Assembly (NCBI GenBank): GCA_028876335.1
Contig: JAGWSG010000233.1
Location: forward strand, 1 to 40,036
DNA length: 40,036 nucleotides
DNA from: Acidobacteriota bacterium
Lineage (GTDB): Bacteria > Acidobacteriota > Terriglobia > Terriglobales > Acidobacteriaceae
Direction: 5' to 3'
Below the pieces are notes generated by a model. The model was not told the origin of the DNA. It worked only from the letters and a program-made list of their open reading frames with translations, and did no database searches. Positions 18,261 to 25,679 of this stretch are shown piece by piece. The translations under genes were made by a program, and so were the position numbers. How positions within the stretch are numbered: the stretch's first letter is position 1; each line of letters starts with the position of its first letter.

Positions 18261-19193
18261 ATGCGCTTCACATCCATAACAGCAGCCACAGTGCTTTTCA
18301 CTGCCGCCGTAGCCTTTGCCGCACCGCCGCGGCCCAAAATCACCGGCGTATCGCATCTGGCCATTTATGCCTCTGATCCAGCGGCAACGGGCGTGTACTT
18401 TACTCACGTGATTGGCGCCGAGAAGGTGGCTGATCCTGAGAATCCGCACGGCGCTCGCTACATGATTAACCCCACGCAGTTTGTGGAGGTGCTGCCTTTG
18501 CCTGCGGGTGAGGGCGTCAATCGCCTGTCTCATGTGGGCTACAAGACTGACAATGCCGAAGCAATGCGTGCGTATCTGGCGGCGAAGGGCTACAAGACGC
18601 CCACCAAGGTGCTGCGCGGTTCCGATGGGAGCAAGTGGTTCGCGGTGCATGATCCCGAGGGCAATGAGGTGGAGTTTGTGCAGACGCCTGCGCACCCAGC
18701 TGCGGTGCATGCACCCAAGCTGGTTGGCCATCACATTATCCACGTGGGCTACATGGTGCACGACCGGGCGAAGGAGGACACGTTTTATCGCGCGCTGCTC
18801 GACTTCAGGCCCTACTGGTACGGCGGCATGAAGGACGACCACGTGGACTGGGTGAGCGAACAGACGCCGGAGAGCCACGACTGGATCGAATACATGATGA
18901 CGGGCAAGCCCACCGACGTAGGCATCACGCCGGATATCACGCAATCCCATCTCGGCGTAATTGATCACGTAGCCATCGGTGTTCCTTCAGTGGAGACCGT
19001 GTTCCAGACGCTGAAGTCCGAGGATCGCCTGACCGGCAAACATGACGATGCACCGAAGATGGGCCGCGATGGCAAGATGCAGCTCAATCTCTACTCGCCG
19101 GAGCTTACGCGCATCGAGATGATGAACTTTTCGCCGACGGAGAAGCCGTGCTGTTCGCCGTTTACGGCACCGAATCCGAGCCCGTCGGAGTAG
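18261..19193 (+). CDS. Exported two-domain VOC (glyoxalase/dioxygenase-fold) protein
   Basis: 310 aa starting with a signal peptide (MRFTSITAATVLFTAAVAFA, then APPRPK), so probably periplasmic. Tandem vicinal-oxygen-chelate modules follow. Metal-ligand-type motifs are VSHLAIYASD (about 30) with FVEVLP, LSHVGYKTDN with NEVEFVQ, IIHVGYMVHD, IDHVAIGVPS (about 237), and RIEMMNF near the end. The paired His and Glu positions suggest that metal binding is kept. VOC proteins include glyoxalase I, extradiol dioxygenases and resistance proteins; the export signal is unusual for those. Reaction not identifiable. The tail is Pro/Ser-rich with a CC pair. GAGG lies 5 nt before the ATG. Divergent from the M20 peptidase gene. 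Confidence 0.82.
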   Translation: MRFTSITAATVLFTAAVAFAAPPRPKITGVSHLAIYASDPAATGVYFTHVIGAEKVADPENPHGARYMINPTQFVEVLPLPAGEGVNRLSHVGYKTDNAEAMRAYLAAKGYKTPTKVLRGSDGSKWFAVHDPEGNEVEFVQTPAHPAAVHAPKLVGHHIIHVGYMVHDRAKEDTFYRALLDFRPYWYGGMKDDHVDWVSEQTPESHDWIEYMMTGKPTDVGITPDITQSHLGVIDHVAIGVPSVETVFQTLKSEDRLTGKHDDAPKMGRDGKMQLNLYSPELTRIEMMNFSPTEKPCCSPFTAPNPSPSE

Positions 19194-19247
19194 CAAGGCG
19201 GCGCAATTGCAGGCGTGCCGCTCGCTGTGATTACGTGATCGGCACGG

Positions 19248-19253
19248 TAAAAT
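19248..19253 (+). promoter_or_regulatory. -10-like box directly before gatB
   Basis: TAAAAT ends 6 nt before ATG 19260, preceded by CGG. No Shine-Dalgarno lies between. Fits a leaderless start. Confidence 0.45.
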
Positions 19254-19259
19254 GGTCCT

Positions 19260-20735
19260 ATGCCCGCCACAGCGCTTGCCCCTGAAATTATGGCCAAGTA
19301 TGAGCCCGTTATCGGGCTTGAAGTGCACGTTCAGTTACTCACCACCACCAAGGCTTTCTGCGGTTGTGCGAACAAGTTTGGCTCAGCGCCAAATACCAAT
19401 GTGTGCCCAGTGTGCCTGGGCTTGCCCGGCGCACTGCCAGTGCTGAACGCCAAGGCAGTGGAATTTGCCACGCTGACCTCACTCGCACTGAACTGCCAGG
19501 TACGGGAGCGGTCAATCTTTGCGCGCAAGAATTACTTCTACCCGGACCTGCCGAAGGGCTACCAGATTTCGCAGTTCGACAAGCCACTTTCAGAGCATGG
19601 GTGGATTGAGGTTCCCACGGCCAACGGTGGAACGAGAAAGATCGGCATCACCCGCATTCACATGGAAGAAGACGCGGGCAAGAGCATCCACGACGGTTTT
19701 GCAGACTCCTCAACGCGCACCTATCTGGACCTGAACCGCTGCGGAACTCCATTGGTTGAGATTGTCTCTGAGCCGGATATTCGCACGCCGGACGAAGCCT
19801 TTGAATACCTCACGCGGCTGAAGGAGATTCTCCTTTATACCGCTGTCTCCGATTGCAACATGGAAGAGGGTTCACTTCGCTGCGATGCGAACGTGAGTAT
19901 TCGTCCGCGGGGAGAGCAAAAACTCGGCACCAAAGTGGAGGTGAAAAACGTCAATAGTTTTCGCTTTATCCGCGCGGCTCTTGAGTATGAAATTGAGCGC
20001 CAGATTGAAGTCGTCGAGAGCGGCAGCCGTATTGTGCAGGAGACACGGCTATGGAACGCAGGCGAGGGACGCACCTACTCCATGCGCTCCAAAGAGCAGG
20101 CGCACGATTACCGCTATTTCCCCGAGCCGGACCTGCCGCCGCTGATTGTTTCTCAGGAATTTCTTGAAGCACGCAAAGCAGAGCTTCCGGAACTGCCCGA
20201 GGCACGCCGTGCCCGCATGATTGCCGAATACGAGCTGAGCGCAAAGGATGCAGCAACTCTTACCTCTACCCGGGAGTTTGCGGATACGTTTGAAGCAGCT
20301 GCGAAGACAGCCAAAAGTGCACGCCGTGTTGCCAATCTGCTGCTCAGCGAATTGGGTGGGCGGCTGCATGCACTGGGCCTTGAGCTTGAACAATCTCCGG
20401 TTTCGATGGCTGGCGTAGTCTTGGCTGCCGACCTGCTGGAGGACAACAAAATCAGCTCAAAGCAATTGAAGCAGTTGCTCGACATCTGCTTTGAGAAGAG
20501 CGAAGACTTTCCATCTGTCTACGAACGCGAGAAGCCGGAGCAGATTACAGACTCTTCAGCCTTGGAAAAGATGATTGATGAAGTGATTGCCGCCAACCCC
20601 AAGCAGGTGGAGCAGTATAAGGCCGGCAAAAAGACCGTGGCTGGCTTCTTCGTGGGCCAGGTCATGCGCGCGTCCAAGGGACAGGCGAATCCCGCGCTGT
20701 TGAATGAACTGGTGACTCGAAAGCTGGAAGGATAG
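19260..20735 (+). CDS. gatB: Asp-tRNA(Asn)/Glu-tRNA(Gln) amidotransferase subunit B
   Basis: Part of the GatCAB complex, which converts Glu-tRNA(Gln) and/or Asp-tRNA(Asn) to the amide forms. At 491 aa it has family length. The N-terminal signature YEPVIGLEVHVQL is followed by the zinc-site cysteines in FCGCANKFG and VCPVCLGLPG. NYFYPDLPKGYQISQFDKP, RIHMEEDAGKS and DLNRCGTPLVEIVSEPD form the kinase-like catalytic domain. The helical and YqeY-like tail carries NPKQVEQYKAGKKTVAGFFVGQVM. Neither gatA nor gatC is adjacent, so the subunits are coded elsewhere. An FkbM methyltransferase gene follows after a 10-nt gap on the same strand. The start ATG 19260 directly follows a TAAAAT box. Confidence 0.97.
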   Translation: MPATALAPEIMAKYEPVIGLEVHVQLLTTTKAFCGCANKFGSAPNTNVCPVCLGLPGALPVLNAKAVEFATLTSLALNCQVRERSIFARKNYFYPDLPKGYQISQFDKPLSEHGWIEVPTANGGTRKIGITRIHMEEDAGKSIHDGFADSSTRTYLDLNRCGTPLVEIVSEPDIRTPDEAFEYLTRLKEILLYTAVSDCNMEEGSLRCDANVSIRPRGEQKLGTKVEVKNVNSFRFIRAALEYEIERQIEVVESGSRIVQETRLWNAGEGRTYSMRSKEQAHDYRYFPEPDLPPLIVSQEFLEARKAELPELPEARRARMIAEYELSAKDAATLTSTREFADTFEAAAKTAKSARRVANLLLSELGGRLHALGLELEQSPVSMAGVVLAADLLEDNKISSKQLKQLLDICFEKSEDFPSVYEREKPEQITDSSALEKMIDEVIAANPKQVEQYKAGKKTVAGFFVGQVMRASKGQANPALLNELVTRKLEG

Positions 20736-20745
20736 CTCCGCGCAG

Positions 20746-21516
20746 ATGAGTGTGACGGCAACCATCCGTCATTACGCGCGTGCACTCGGCATGGCGCCAG
20801 AGATTCTGCGGAATTGCATGCGCTATCGCGTTGTCTTTCTCATGTCGAGGTGGTTCAAGACTCCCGCGCAAATCCGCATCGCTGGTAAACAGATCACCCT
20901 ATCTGAGCCCGCACGAGACGAGACAGAAGCGGACTTCATTGAGTGCTTCCTGCGCAATTGTTACGGTCTCGGCAGACAACTGGGAACACTGCGCACTGTT
21001 GTGGATGTTGGCGCGCATGCGGGATTTTTTGCGCTTGCCGTAAGTTCGCACTACCCCGAAGCCATTGTCGATTGCTACGAGCCGAATCCCCGCATCCTGC
21101 CATTCTTGCAAGCCAATGTCGTGCACTCCAAAATGAGGATCTTCGCGGAAGCGATCGGCAGTGAAGAGGGTTGGGTCAGCCTTATTGATGATGGCCAGAC
21201 GGATCAGGCACGCGTCGAACATGAAAGCGGCGCAGACGTAGCGCAAATTACGATGCAAACTGTTTTAGAACGAGCCGGCGGAGCGATTGATCTTTTGAAG
21301 TTGAACTGTGAGGGTGCGGAATGGGATATCTTGAAGCCCGGAATCCCATGGGAGCGCGTGCGTCATCTGCGCTTTGAGTACCATCTCTACCACCGGGGCT
21401 CCGTGGAAGAAATGCAGCAAATGCTTGCCCAGATCGGATTCAAGATTCTTCGCCTTCAGAGACGCCATGCACAGGCAGGAATTATATGGGCACTGCAGGA
21501 GCGATCAGCACGGTGA
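20746..21516 (+). CDS. FkbM-family SAM-dependent methyltransferase
   Basis: 256 aa without a signal peptide. The Rossmann motif I is VVDVGAHAGFFALAV (85-99). The acidic residue after strand 2 lies in DCYEPNPRILPFL. The FkbM-typical DLLKLNCEGAEWDIL follows near residue 185. Members methylate sugars, lipids or small molecules; the acceptor here is unknown. The N-terminal ~60 residues are helical and may bind the acceptor or membrane. The gene is 10 nt behind gatB and probably read from the same transcript, with no functional link apparent. It converges with the carboxypeptidase-regulatory-like gene; no clear terminator lies in the 32-nt gap. Confidence 0.88.
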   Translation: MSVTATIRHYARALGMAPEILRNCMRYRVVFLMSRWFKTPAQIRIAGKQITLSEPARDETEADFIECFLRNCYGLGRQLGTLRTVVDVGAHAGFFALAVSSHYPEAIVDCYEPNPRILPFLQANVVHSKMRIFAEAIGSEEGWVSLIDDGQTDQARVEHESGADVAQITMQTVLERAGGAIDLLKLNCEGAEWDILKPGIPWERVRHLRFEYHLYHRGSVEEMQQMLAQIGFKILRLQRRHAQAGIIWALQERSAR

Positions 21517-21548
21517 GTCTGATCGCATCCCGGCAACTCCATCAAAAC

Positions 21549-21926
21549 TTACTTCATCTTCAGAGTGATCTCAAAATTTTTCCGAGCGTCCCAAGAACTG
21601 ACGGTTTTGGTCGCAGTCTTGTCTCCATCTTTTTCCGCCCAAATGTCATAATCTTCAGCCATATTCACTTGCGCGAAATGGAACTTTCCATCCTTGGTAG
21701 TTGTATAGCTGCGAATAGCCTTAGACTTTTGATTCTTCAAAAAGACTGTCGCGCCCGATACAGTCTGCGAGTCACCACTAACAACAAGGCCCGTCACCGT
21801 GCGCTGTCCAATGTTTTGCGCCGCCGCCATCGGGGCCAATTGCAGGCTACCCTGCGGCATCACAAGTACAAGCCCAGCTGCCAGGCTGCTCAGGGCCGCC
21901 CAGACGACCAATCTCGTACGTTTCAC
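21549..21926 (-). CDS. Small secreted protein with carboxypeptidase-regulatory-like fold
   Basis: 125 aa with a GTG start. An N-terminal signal sequence (KRTRLVVWAALSSLAAGLVL, cleavage possibly after MAAAQ) is followed by one beta-sandwich domain. Its pattern VTGLVVSGDSQTVSGATVFL, then SYTTTKDGKFHFAQV and YDIWAEKDG matches the CarboxypepD_reg-like fold seen in many surface and TonB-linked proteins. No enzyme residues are present; a binding or structural role is likely. The start is chosen because GAGGAGGAG, the poly-Glu codons of the upstream LysW-like gene, lies 5 nt before the GTG. The stop-to-start gap is 2 nt, so translation is probably coupled. Confidence 0.82.
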   Translation of the reverse strand: MKRTRLVVWAALSSLAAGLVLVMPQGSLQLAPMAAAQNIGQRTVTGLVVSGDSQTVSGATVFLKNQKSKAIRSYTTTKDGKFHFAQVNMAEDYDIWAEKDGDKTATKTVSSWDARKNFEITLKMK

Positions 21927-21928
21927 GT

Positions 21929-22123
21929 TTACTCCTCCTCTTCCTCTTCGAAAAACTCTTCGTCCTCGTCGTCATAATCATCATCTACCCGCGTCAACTC
22001 CAGCGGATCAACGCCGACGACTTCAAATTCAGTCCCGCACTCTTCGCAAGCTACCGAATCACCTTCTTCCATTTCTTCTACATCCAGGTCCAGCTCATTC
22101 TCACATTCAGGACAGTTGGGCAT
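21929..22123 (-). CDS. LysW/ArgW-like zinc-ribbon protein with poly-glutamate C-terminus
   Basis: 64 aa. The zinc ribbon has CPEC (Cys4, Cys7) and CEEC (Cys26, Cys29), followed by GTEFEVVGVDPLEL. This matches LysW, the amino-group carrier protein of the alpha-aminoadipate lysine and related arginine pathways, in which substrates are attached to the C-terminal glutamate. The usual LysW ending EDWGE is absent. Instead a 20-residue acidic tail ends in FFEEEEEE, still terminating in Glu. No lysX, lysZ or lysY is nearby, so a carrier role here is inference. It could be a zinc-ribbon protein of other use. GGGAGGAGG lies 4 nt before the ATG. Transcribed with the secreted beta-sandwich gene 2 nt downstream. 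Confidence 0.85.
   Translation of the reverse strand: MPNCPECENELDLDVEEMEEGDSVACEECGTEFEVVGVDPLELTRVDDDYDDEDEEFFEEEEEE
21932..21940 (-). promoter_or_regulatory. Shine-Dalgarno made of poly-Glu codons
   Basis: GAG GAG GAG, the last three codons of the LysW-like gene, places a strong anti-16S match 5 nt before the GTG of the next gene. It decides that GTG start and implies translational coupling. Confidence 0.7.
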
Positions 22124-22268
22124 GGCGCCTCCTCCCTCAAGGCATTTCGTGTTGTAGGATGACGTTACCTATAGATACGATTCCGATATCTTTAGGGAAG
22201 TCGGGCTCAACGGTCAAGAGCAGTCCTTGTACCTCGACGTTGAAAAACCCACTTTGGATGAATCCCCT

Positions 22269-23711
22269 ATGAAATTCTCTCAAATCGCCCCCATGTCTGC
22301 CCTGATCCTTGCCTGCACAGGCATGCTTGCCCAACCTGACTACCTTCGTCACACAGAGACATTGAGGCCCGCTCCACCCGACCCCGCCATTGTCCATGCG
22401 CTCGAGTCTATACACGCCTCCTCTATAGAAGAGACGGTAAAAACGCTGGTAAGTTTTGGTACCCGCAGCACTCTTTCAAGCGAAGAGCACAATTTACCCC
22501 CCGGACAGGGCATTCGGGCCGCCAGCGATTGGATTTATGGCCAGTTTGACGAGATCTCTCACAAGTGCGGGGGATGCCTGGAAGTTCACCGCGACACGTT
22601 TATCGCTGACCCATCAGCCAGCGGCGCACGCTGGGGCAGGCGTATTCCGCAACCCACAAAACTGACCAATGTCTACGCCATTTTGCGCGGAACCGATCCA
22701 GCGCAGTCCAAGCGCATGTACCTGGTCACAGGGCATTATGACTCGCGCAATTCCAATATTCTGGACGCGCGCGGAGCGGCCCCCGGCGCCAATGACGATG
22801 CTTCCGGAGTGGCCGTTTCGCTGGAGTGCGCCCGTGCGTTGACCAAGCTGCGCTTCCCTGCAACGCTCGTTTTTGTCGCCTTGGCAGGAGAAGAACAGGG
22901 ACTAGTGGGCTCGGCACATCTGGCTAGGCTTGCGCGTGAGCAAGGCTGGCATCTTGAAGCGGTCCTGAACAACGACATCGTTGGCGGCAACACAACTCCG
23001 GGCGACAACCTGCAACTTAAGGACCGCGTCCGTGTTTTTTCAGAAGGAGTGCCTGCCTCAGCATCGGAGGCTGAACTGCGTCGTATTTTTGCCACAGGCA
23101 AGGAGAACGATTCACCCAGCCGGGAGGTGGCACGCGCCGTGGAAGCTGCAGGGCAAACCTATCTGCATTCGGGCAGCCCGCAGGGCTTTAGCGCCTTCCT
23201 GGTAGCCAGGCCTGATCGCTATCTGCGCGGTGGCGACCACAGCTCGTTCAATCACGAAGGCTTTGCCGCGGTGCGGCTAACTGAATGGCGTGAAGACTTT
23301 AACCATCAGCATCACAATGTGGTGATCCCGCCTGCCGGCTCCAAGGACCCGATCCTTGGCGATCTTCCGCGCTTTGTTGATTACAAGTACGTAGAGCGCG
23401 TGGCCAAGCTGAACGCAGCCACGCTGGCTACTCTTGCGTCCGCGCCGGAAGCCCCGCAAAAACTCACTATTGAGACACGCGATCTGGAGAACAATTCAAC
23501 ACTTACCTGGCAACCCTCCGCCGGAGCCACGCACTATCTGGTGGTGTGGCGGGTGACGGACGCTCCCAACTGGCAGTATATGCATGATGTGGCCCAGCAA
23601 AGCACCACTGGCAACATCACCGCGACGCTGCCCATCTCCAAGGACAACGTGATCTTTGGCGTGTGTGCAGTGGATGCAAAAGGCCACCGCAGTCTGGTGT
23701 CTGTTCCGTAG
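22269..23711 (+). CDS. Exported M28-family zinc aminopeptidase with Fn3-like tail
   Basis: 480 aa from ATG 22269. This start is preferred over TTG 22227 because it begins the signal peptide directly (MKFSQIAPMSALILACTGML). The cysteine there is not followed by a clear lipobox pattern. M28 ligands are His156 in VTGHYDSR, Asp176 in GANDDASG, the Glu pair in LAGEEQG (208-209), Asp236 in NNDIVGG, and His in GDHSSFNHEGF. The last ~90 residues (LTWQPSAGATHYLVVWRVTD, then NVIFGVCAVDAKGHRS) look like a fibronectin-III-type domain. Likely an extracellular or periplasmic aminopeptidase used in peptide scavenging. The start has no Shine-Dalgarno. Divergent from the LysW-like gene. Confidence 0.9.
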   Translation: MKFSQIAPMSALILACTGMLAQPDYLRHTETLRPAPPDPAIVHALESIHASSIEETVKTLVSFGTRSTLSSEEHNLPPGQGIRAASDWIYGQFDEISHKCGGCLEVHRDTFIADPSASGARWGRRIPQPTKLTNVYAILRGTDPAQSKRMYLVTGHYDSRNSNILDARGAAPGANDDASGVAVSLECARALTKLRFPATLVFVALAGEEQGLVGSAHLARLAREQGWHLEAVLNNDIVGGNTTPGDNLQLKDRVRVFSEGVPASASEAELRRIFATGKENDSPSREVARAVEAAGQTYLHSGSPQGFSAFLVARPDRYLRGGDHSSFNHEGFAAVRLTEWREDFNHQHHNVVIPPAGSKDPILGDLPRFVDYKYVERVAKLNAATLATLASAPEAPQKLTIETRDLENNSTLTWQPSAGATHYLVVWRVTDAPNWQYMHDVAQQSTTGNITATLPISKDNVIFGVCAVDAKGHRSLVSVP

Positions 23712-23804
23712 CAGGAACTGAATAGGCCACCGCCTTCAGCACCAATATGGGCTTGTGCCAGGCGCATTCTCCCTGAGCGCATGACATTACCCCCTCGCGC
23801 CATA

Positions 23805-23810
23805 TACCCT
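23805..23810 (+). promoter_or_regulatory. -10-like box directly before the rhomboid-like gene
   Basis: TACCCT ends 9 nt before ATG 23820, followed by GTTTGCAAT as at the Hsp70-like gene (GGGTGCAAT). ATGACA 18 bp upstream is a fair -35 (5 of 6). Confidence 0.45.
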
Positions 23811-23819
23811 GTTTGCAAT

Positions 23820-24632
23820 ATGGCTCGAATGAGCACATCCATGCTTTCGTTTCCAGATTTTCGCGGTGCAACCCGCCGGCTGATTCTGGCAAACCTCGGC
23901 GCGTACTTCCTTCTGCTCATCCTGCACTTTGCCGCGCCGGTTTTCACCAACAGCATGACGTTTTCGCTTGCATTTGAGCCGGGCTCTTTTCTTCATGGGT
24001 ATCTTTGGCAGCCACTCACCTACAGCCTGATTCACACTTCGCTGCTGGGAACGTTCTTCGAGCTGCTTTCGCTCTGGTTCCTGGCGGGCTTACTTGAGTC
24101 AATGCACGACGACGGCTGGGTGATGGGGTTGTTCGCGATCTCTGTATTGGGGACTGCGGCGGCGGCGCTATTTCTCTATCTCGTCTCGTTTGCCAGCGGA
24201 GATAGTGGCGTTGTCGTTATGACAGGCTGCTTCGGCGGCATCTTCGGCCTGCTGGTAGCCATCGGCATTCTCCATGGCGATATGGAATTCATGATGTTCC
24301 CTCTGCCCATCAACATCAAGGCACGCTATCTCGCTGTAATTTATGGGCTGGTGGCCATCGCCATGTTGTTTGGCGAGCAGCGCATTTATGCTTTTGCGCA
24401 ACTGGGCGGCGCATTTGCCGGCTGGCTATTTATCCGCATGGCTCCCCGTCGCGGCTTCGGTTTTGCCCTGAGCGAGCGCTGGTATGGCATGCGGAACGGC
24501 TATTACCGCTGGAAACGCCGCCGCACCGCCCGCAAGTTTGAGGTCTACATGAAGAAGCAGGGCCGCACTGTGCGCTTCGATGGTCAGGGACACCTTATCG
24601 ACGAAGACGACGACAAGAAACGGTGGAACTGA
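23820..24632 (+). CDS. Rhomboid-fold membrane protein lacking the catalytic dyad
   Basis: 270 aa from ATG 23820. The start is chosen for the -10 box 9 nt upstream; ATG 23781 is the alternative. Six or so membrane helices follow the rhomboid layout. The usual first-loop and helix-2 region is recognisable at YLWQPLTYSLIHTS. At the catalytic serine site (normally GASG) the sequence is TGCFGGIFGLL, with Phe at the Ser position. At the helix-6 His site (normally H-x-GG) it reads AQLGGAFAGWL, with Gln. Both catalytic residues therefore appear lost. A basic cytoplasmic tail of ~60 residues (WKRRRTARKFE, ending DEDDDKKRWN) follows. Its likely role is binding or chaperoning membrane proteins, as for eukaryotic iRhoms or derlins; this is inference. 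The next gene's first possible GTG overlaps its end. Confidence 0.75.
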   Translation: MARMSTSMLSFPDFRGATRRLILANLGAYFLLLILHFAAPVFTNSMTFSLAFEPGSFLHGYLWQPLTYSLIHTSLLGTFFELLSLWFLAGLLESMHDDGWVMGLFAISVLGTAAAALFLYLVSFASGDSGVVVMTGCFGGIFGLLVAIGILHGDMEFMMFPLPINIKARYLAVIYGLVAIAMLFGEQRIYAFAQLGGAFAGWLFIRMAPRRGFGFALSERWYGMRNGYYRWKRRRTARKFEVYMKKQGRTVRFDGQGHLIDEDDDKKRWN

Positions 24633-24673
24633 GTTCGCCTTTCAAGCAGAATTTCACTCAAAACCAGAAAAGT

Positions 24674-25639
24674 ATGCGGAAAGTTGAACTGCACCTGCAT
24701 CTCGATTGTTCGCCTAGCTATAAGGCCGTAGCGCAAATCGATCCAACCATTTCACGCGCGCAATACGACGCGGAGTTTGTTGCGCCGCCGGTGTGCGCCG
24801 GCCTGGCTGACTTTCTGACTCGTGCACCACGTGGCTTCCAGCTCATGCAGAGTGAAGATGCGCTGCGCCTCGTCGTCGAAGACCTCTTTGAGCAGCTCGC
24901 GGCGGACTACGTAATCTACGCTGAGATTCGTTTTGCGCCACTTCTTCACCTGCTGCACGGACTTTCACCTGAGCAGGTTGTCCGCACCGTGGATCGAGCT
25001 ACCGAAGACTGCATCCGCGCTTCTGGAACTGAAGCGCGCCTTCTGCTGTGCACTTTGCGGCACTTCGATGCGGAGAAGAGCATGACGACGGTGCAGCTGT
25101 TGGAACAGTTTGCGGGTTCGCGCGTTGCCGGGCTCGATATTGCCGGAGATGAAGCCGGCCATGACCTTGACCCGCATATTGCCGCATTCCGTTATGCACA
25201 GGAGCACGACCTCTGCCGCACGGCGCATGCCGGTGAGGCCGCGGGTGCAGCAAGCGTTTGGCAGACCCTCGCGGAGCTGAAGCCTACACGCATCGGCCAC
25301 GGCGTGCGCAGCGCAGAGGATCAGGCACTGGTTGCCCACCTGGCCGCAGAACGCATTCATCTGGAAGTGTGCCCATCCAGCAATGTACAGACGCGAACGG
25401 CAGCGTCTTACAGCGCGCACCCAATAGAGCAATTGCGCCAGTCCGGGGTTTCACTCGGAATCAACACGGATGCACGCACCATCACCAATGTGACGCTGGA
25501 GCAGGAGTACGCGCGCTTGCGTGAGCATTTCCGTTGGAATGACGAACACTTCATCGCCAGCAACCGTGAAGCATTGCGCGCGGCATTCATCGACGAAGAA
25601 ACGCGTGCTCGATTGCTGGCGAAACTCGATGCCGAGTAA
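24674..25639 (+). CDS. Adenosine-deaminase-family metalloenzyme
   Basis: 321 aa from ATG 24674. This start is used because VELHLHLD begins at residue 4, as in the family; a GTG at 24623 overlaps the preceding gene. Zinc and catalytic residues: His7 and His9 (HLH), His185 and Glu188 in HAGEA, His209 in RIGHG, Asp266 in GINTDAR. Also present are LDIAGDEAGHD and EVCPSSNVQT. The reaction expected is hydrolytic removal of ammonia from adenosine or a related purine. The second Asp of the usual NTDDP motif is Ala267 and the Pro is Arg. The same position varies in some bacterial relatives, so the substrate might be another 6-aminopurine compound, such as 6-aminodeoxyfutalosine. Adenosine itself is not certain. 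Confidence 0.85.
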   Translation: MRKVELHLHLDCSPSYKAVAQIDPTISRAQYDAEFVAPPVCAGLADFLTRAPRGFQLMQSEDALRLVVEDLFEQLAADYVIYAEIRFAPLLHLLHGLSPEQVVRTVDRATEDCIRASGTEARLLLCTLRHFDAEKSMTTVQLLEQFAGSRVAGLDIAGDEAGHDLDPHIAAFRYAQEHDLCRTAHAGEAAGAASVWQTLAELKPTRIGHGVRSAEDQALVAHLAAERIHLEVCPSSNVQTRTAASYSAHPIEQLRQSGVSLGINTDARTITNVTLEQEYARLREHFRWNDEHFIASNREALRAAFIDEETRARLLAKLDAE

Positions 25640-25664
25640 AGTGCTTTTGCCGGATCCAGCGCGA

Positions 25665-25670
25665 TAAAAT
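25665..25670 (+). promoter_or_regulatory. -10-like box directly before fabD
   Basis: TAAAAT ends 9 nt before ATG 25680. There is no Shine-Dalgarno and the -35 is weak. It belongs to the same 9-nt class as ruvB, mfd and the Hsp70-like gene. Confidence 0.45.
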
Positions 25671-25679
25671 TGGTGTGCA

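Noticed and set aside
23820..24632. Active rhomboid protease
   Set aside because: Neither the GxSG serine nor the helix-6 histidine is present at the expected places.
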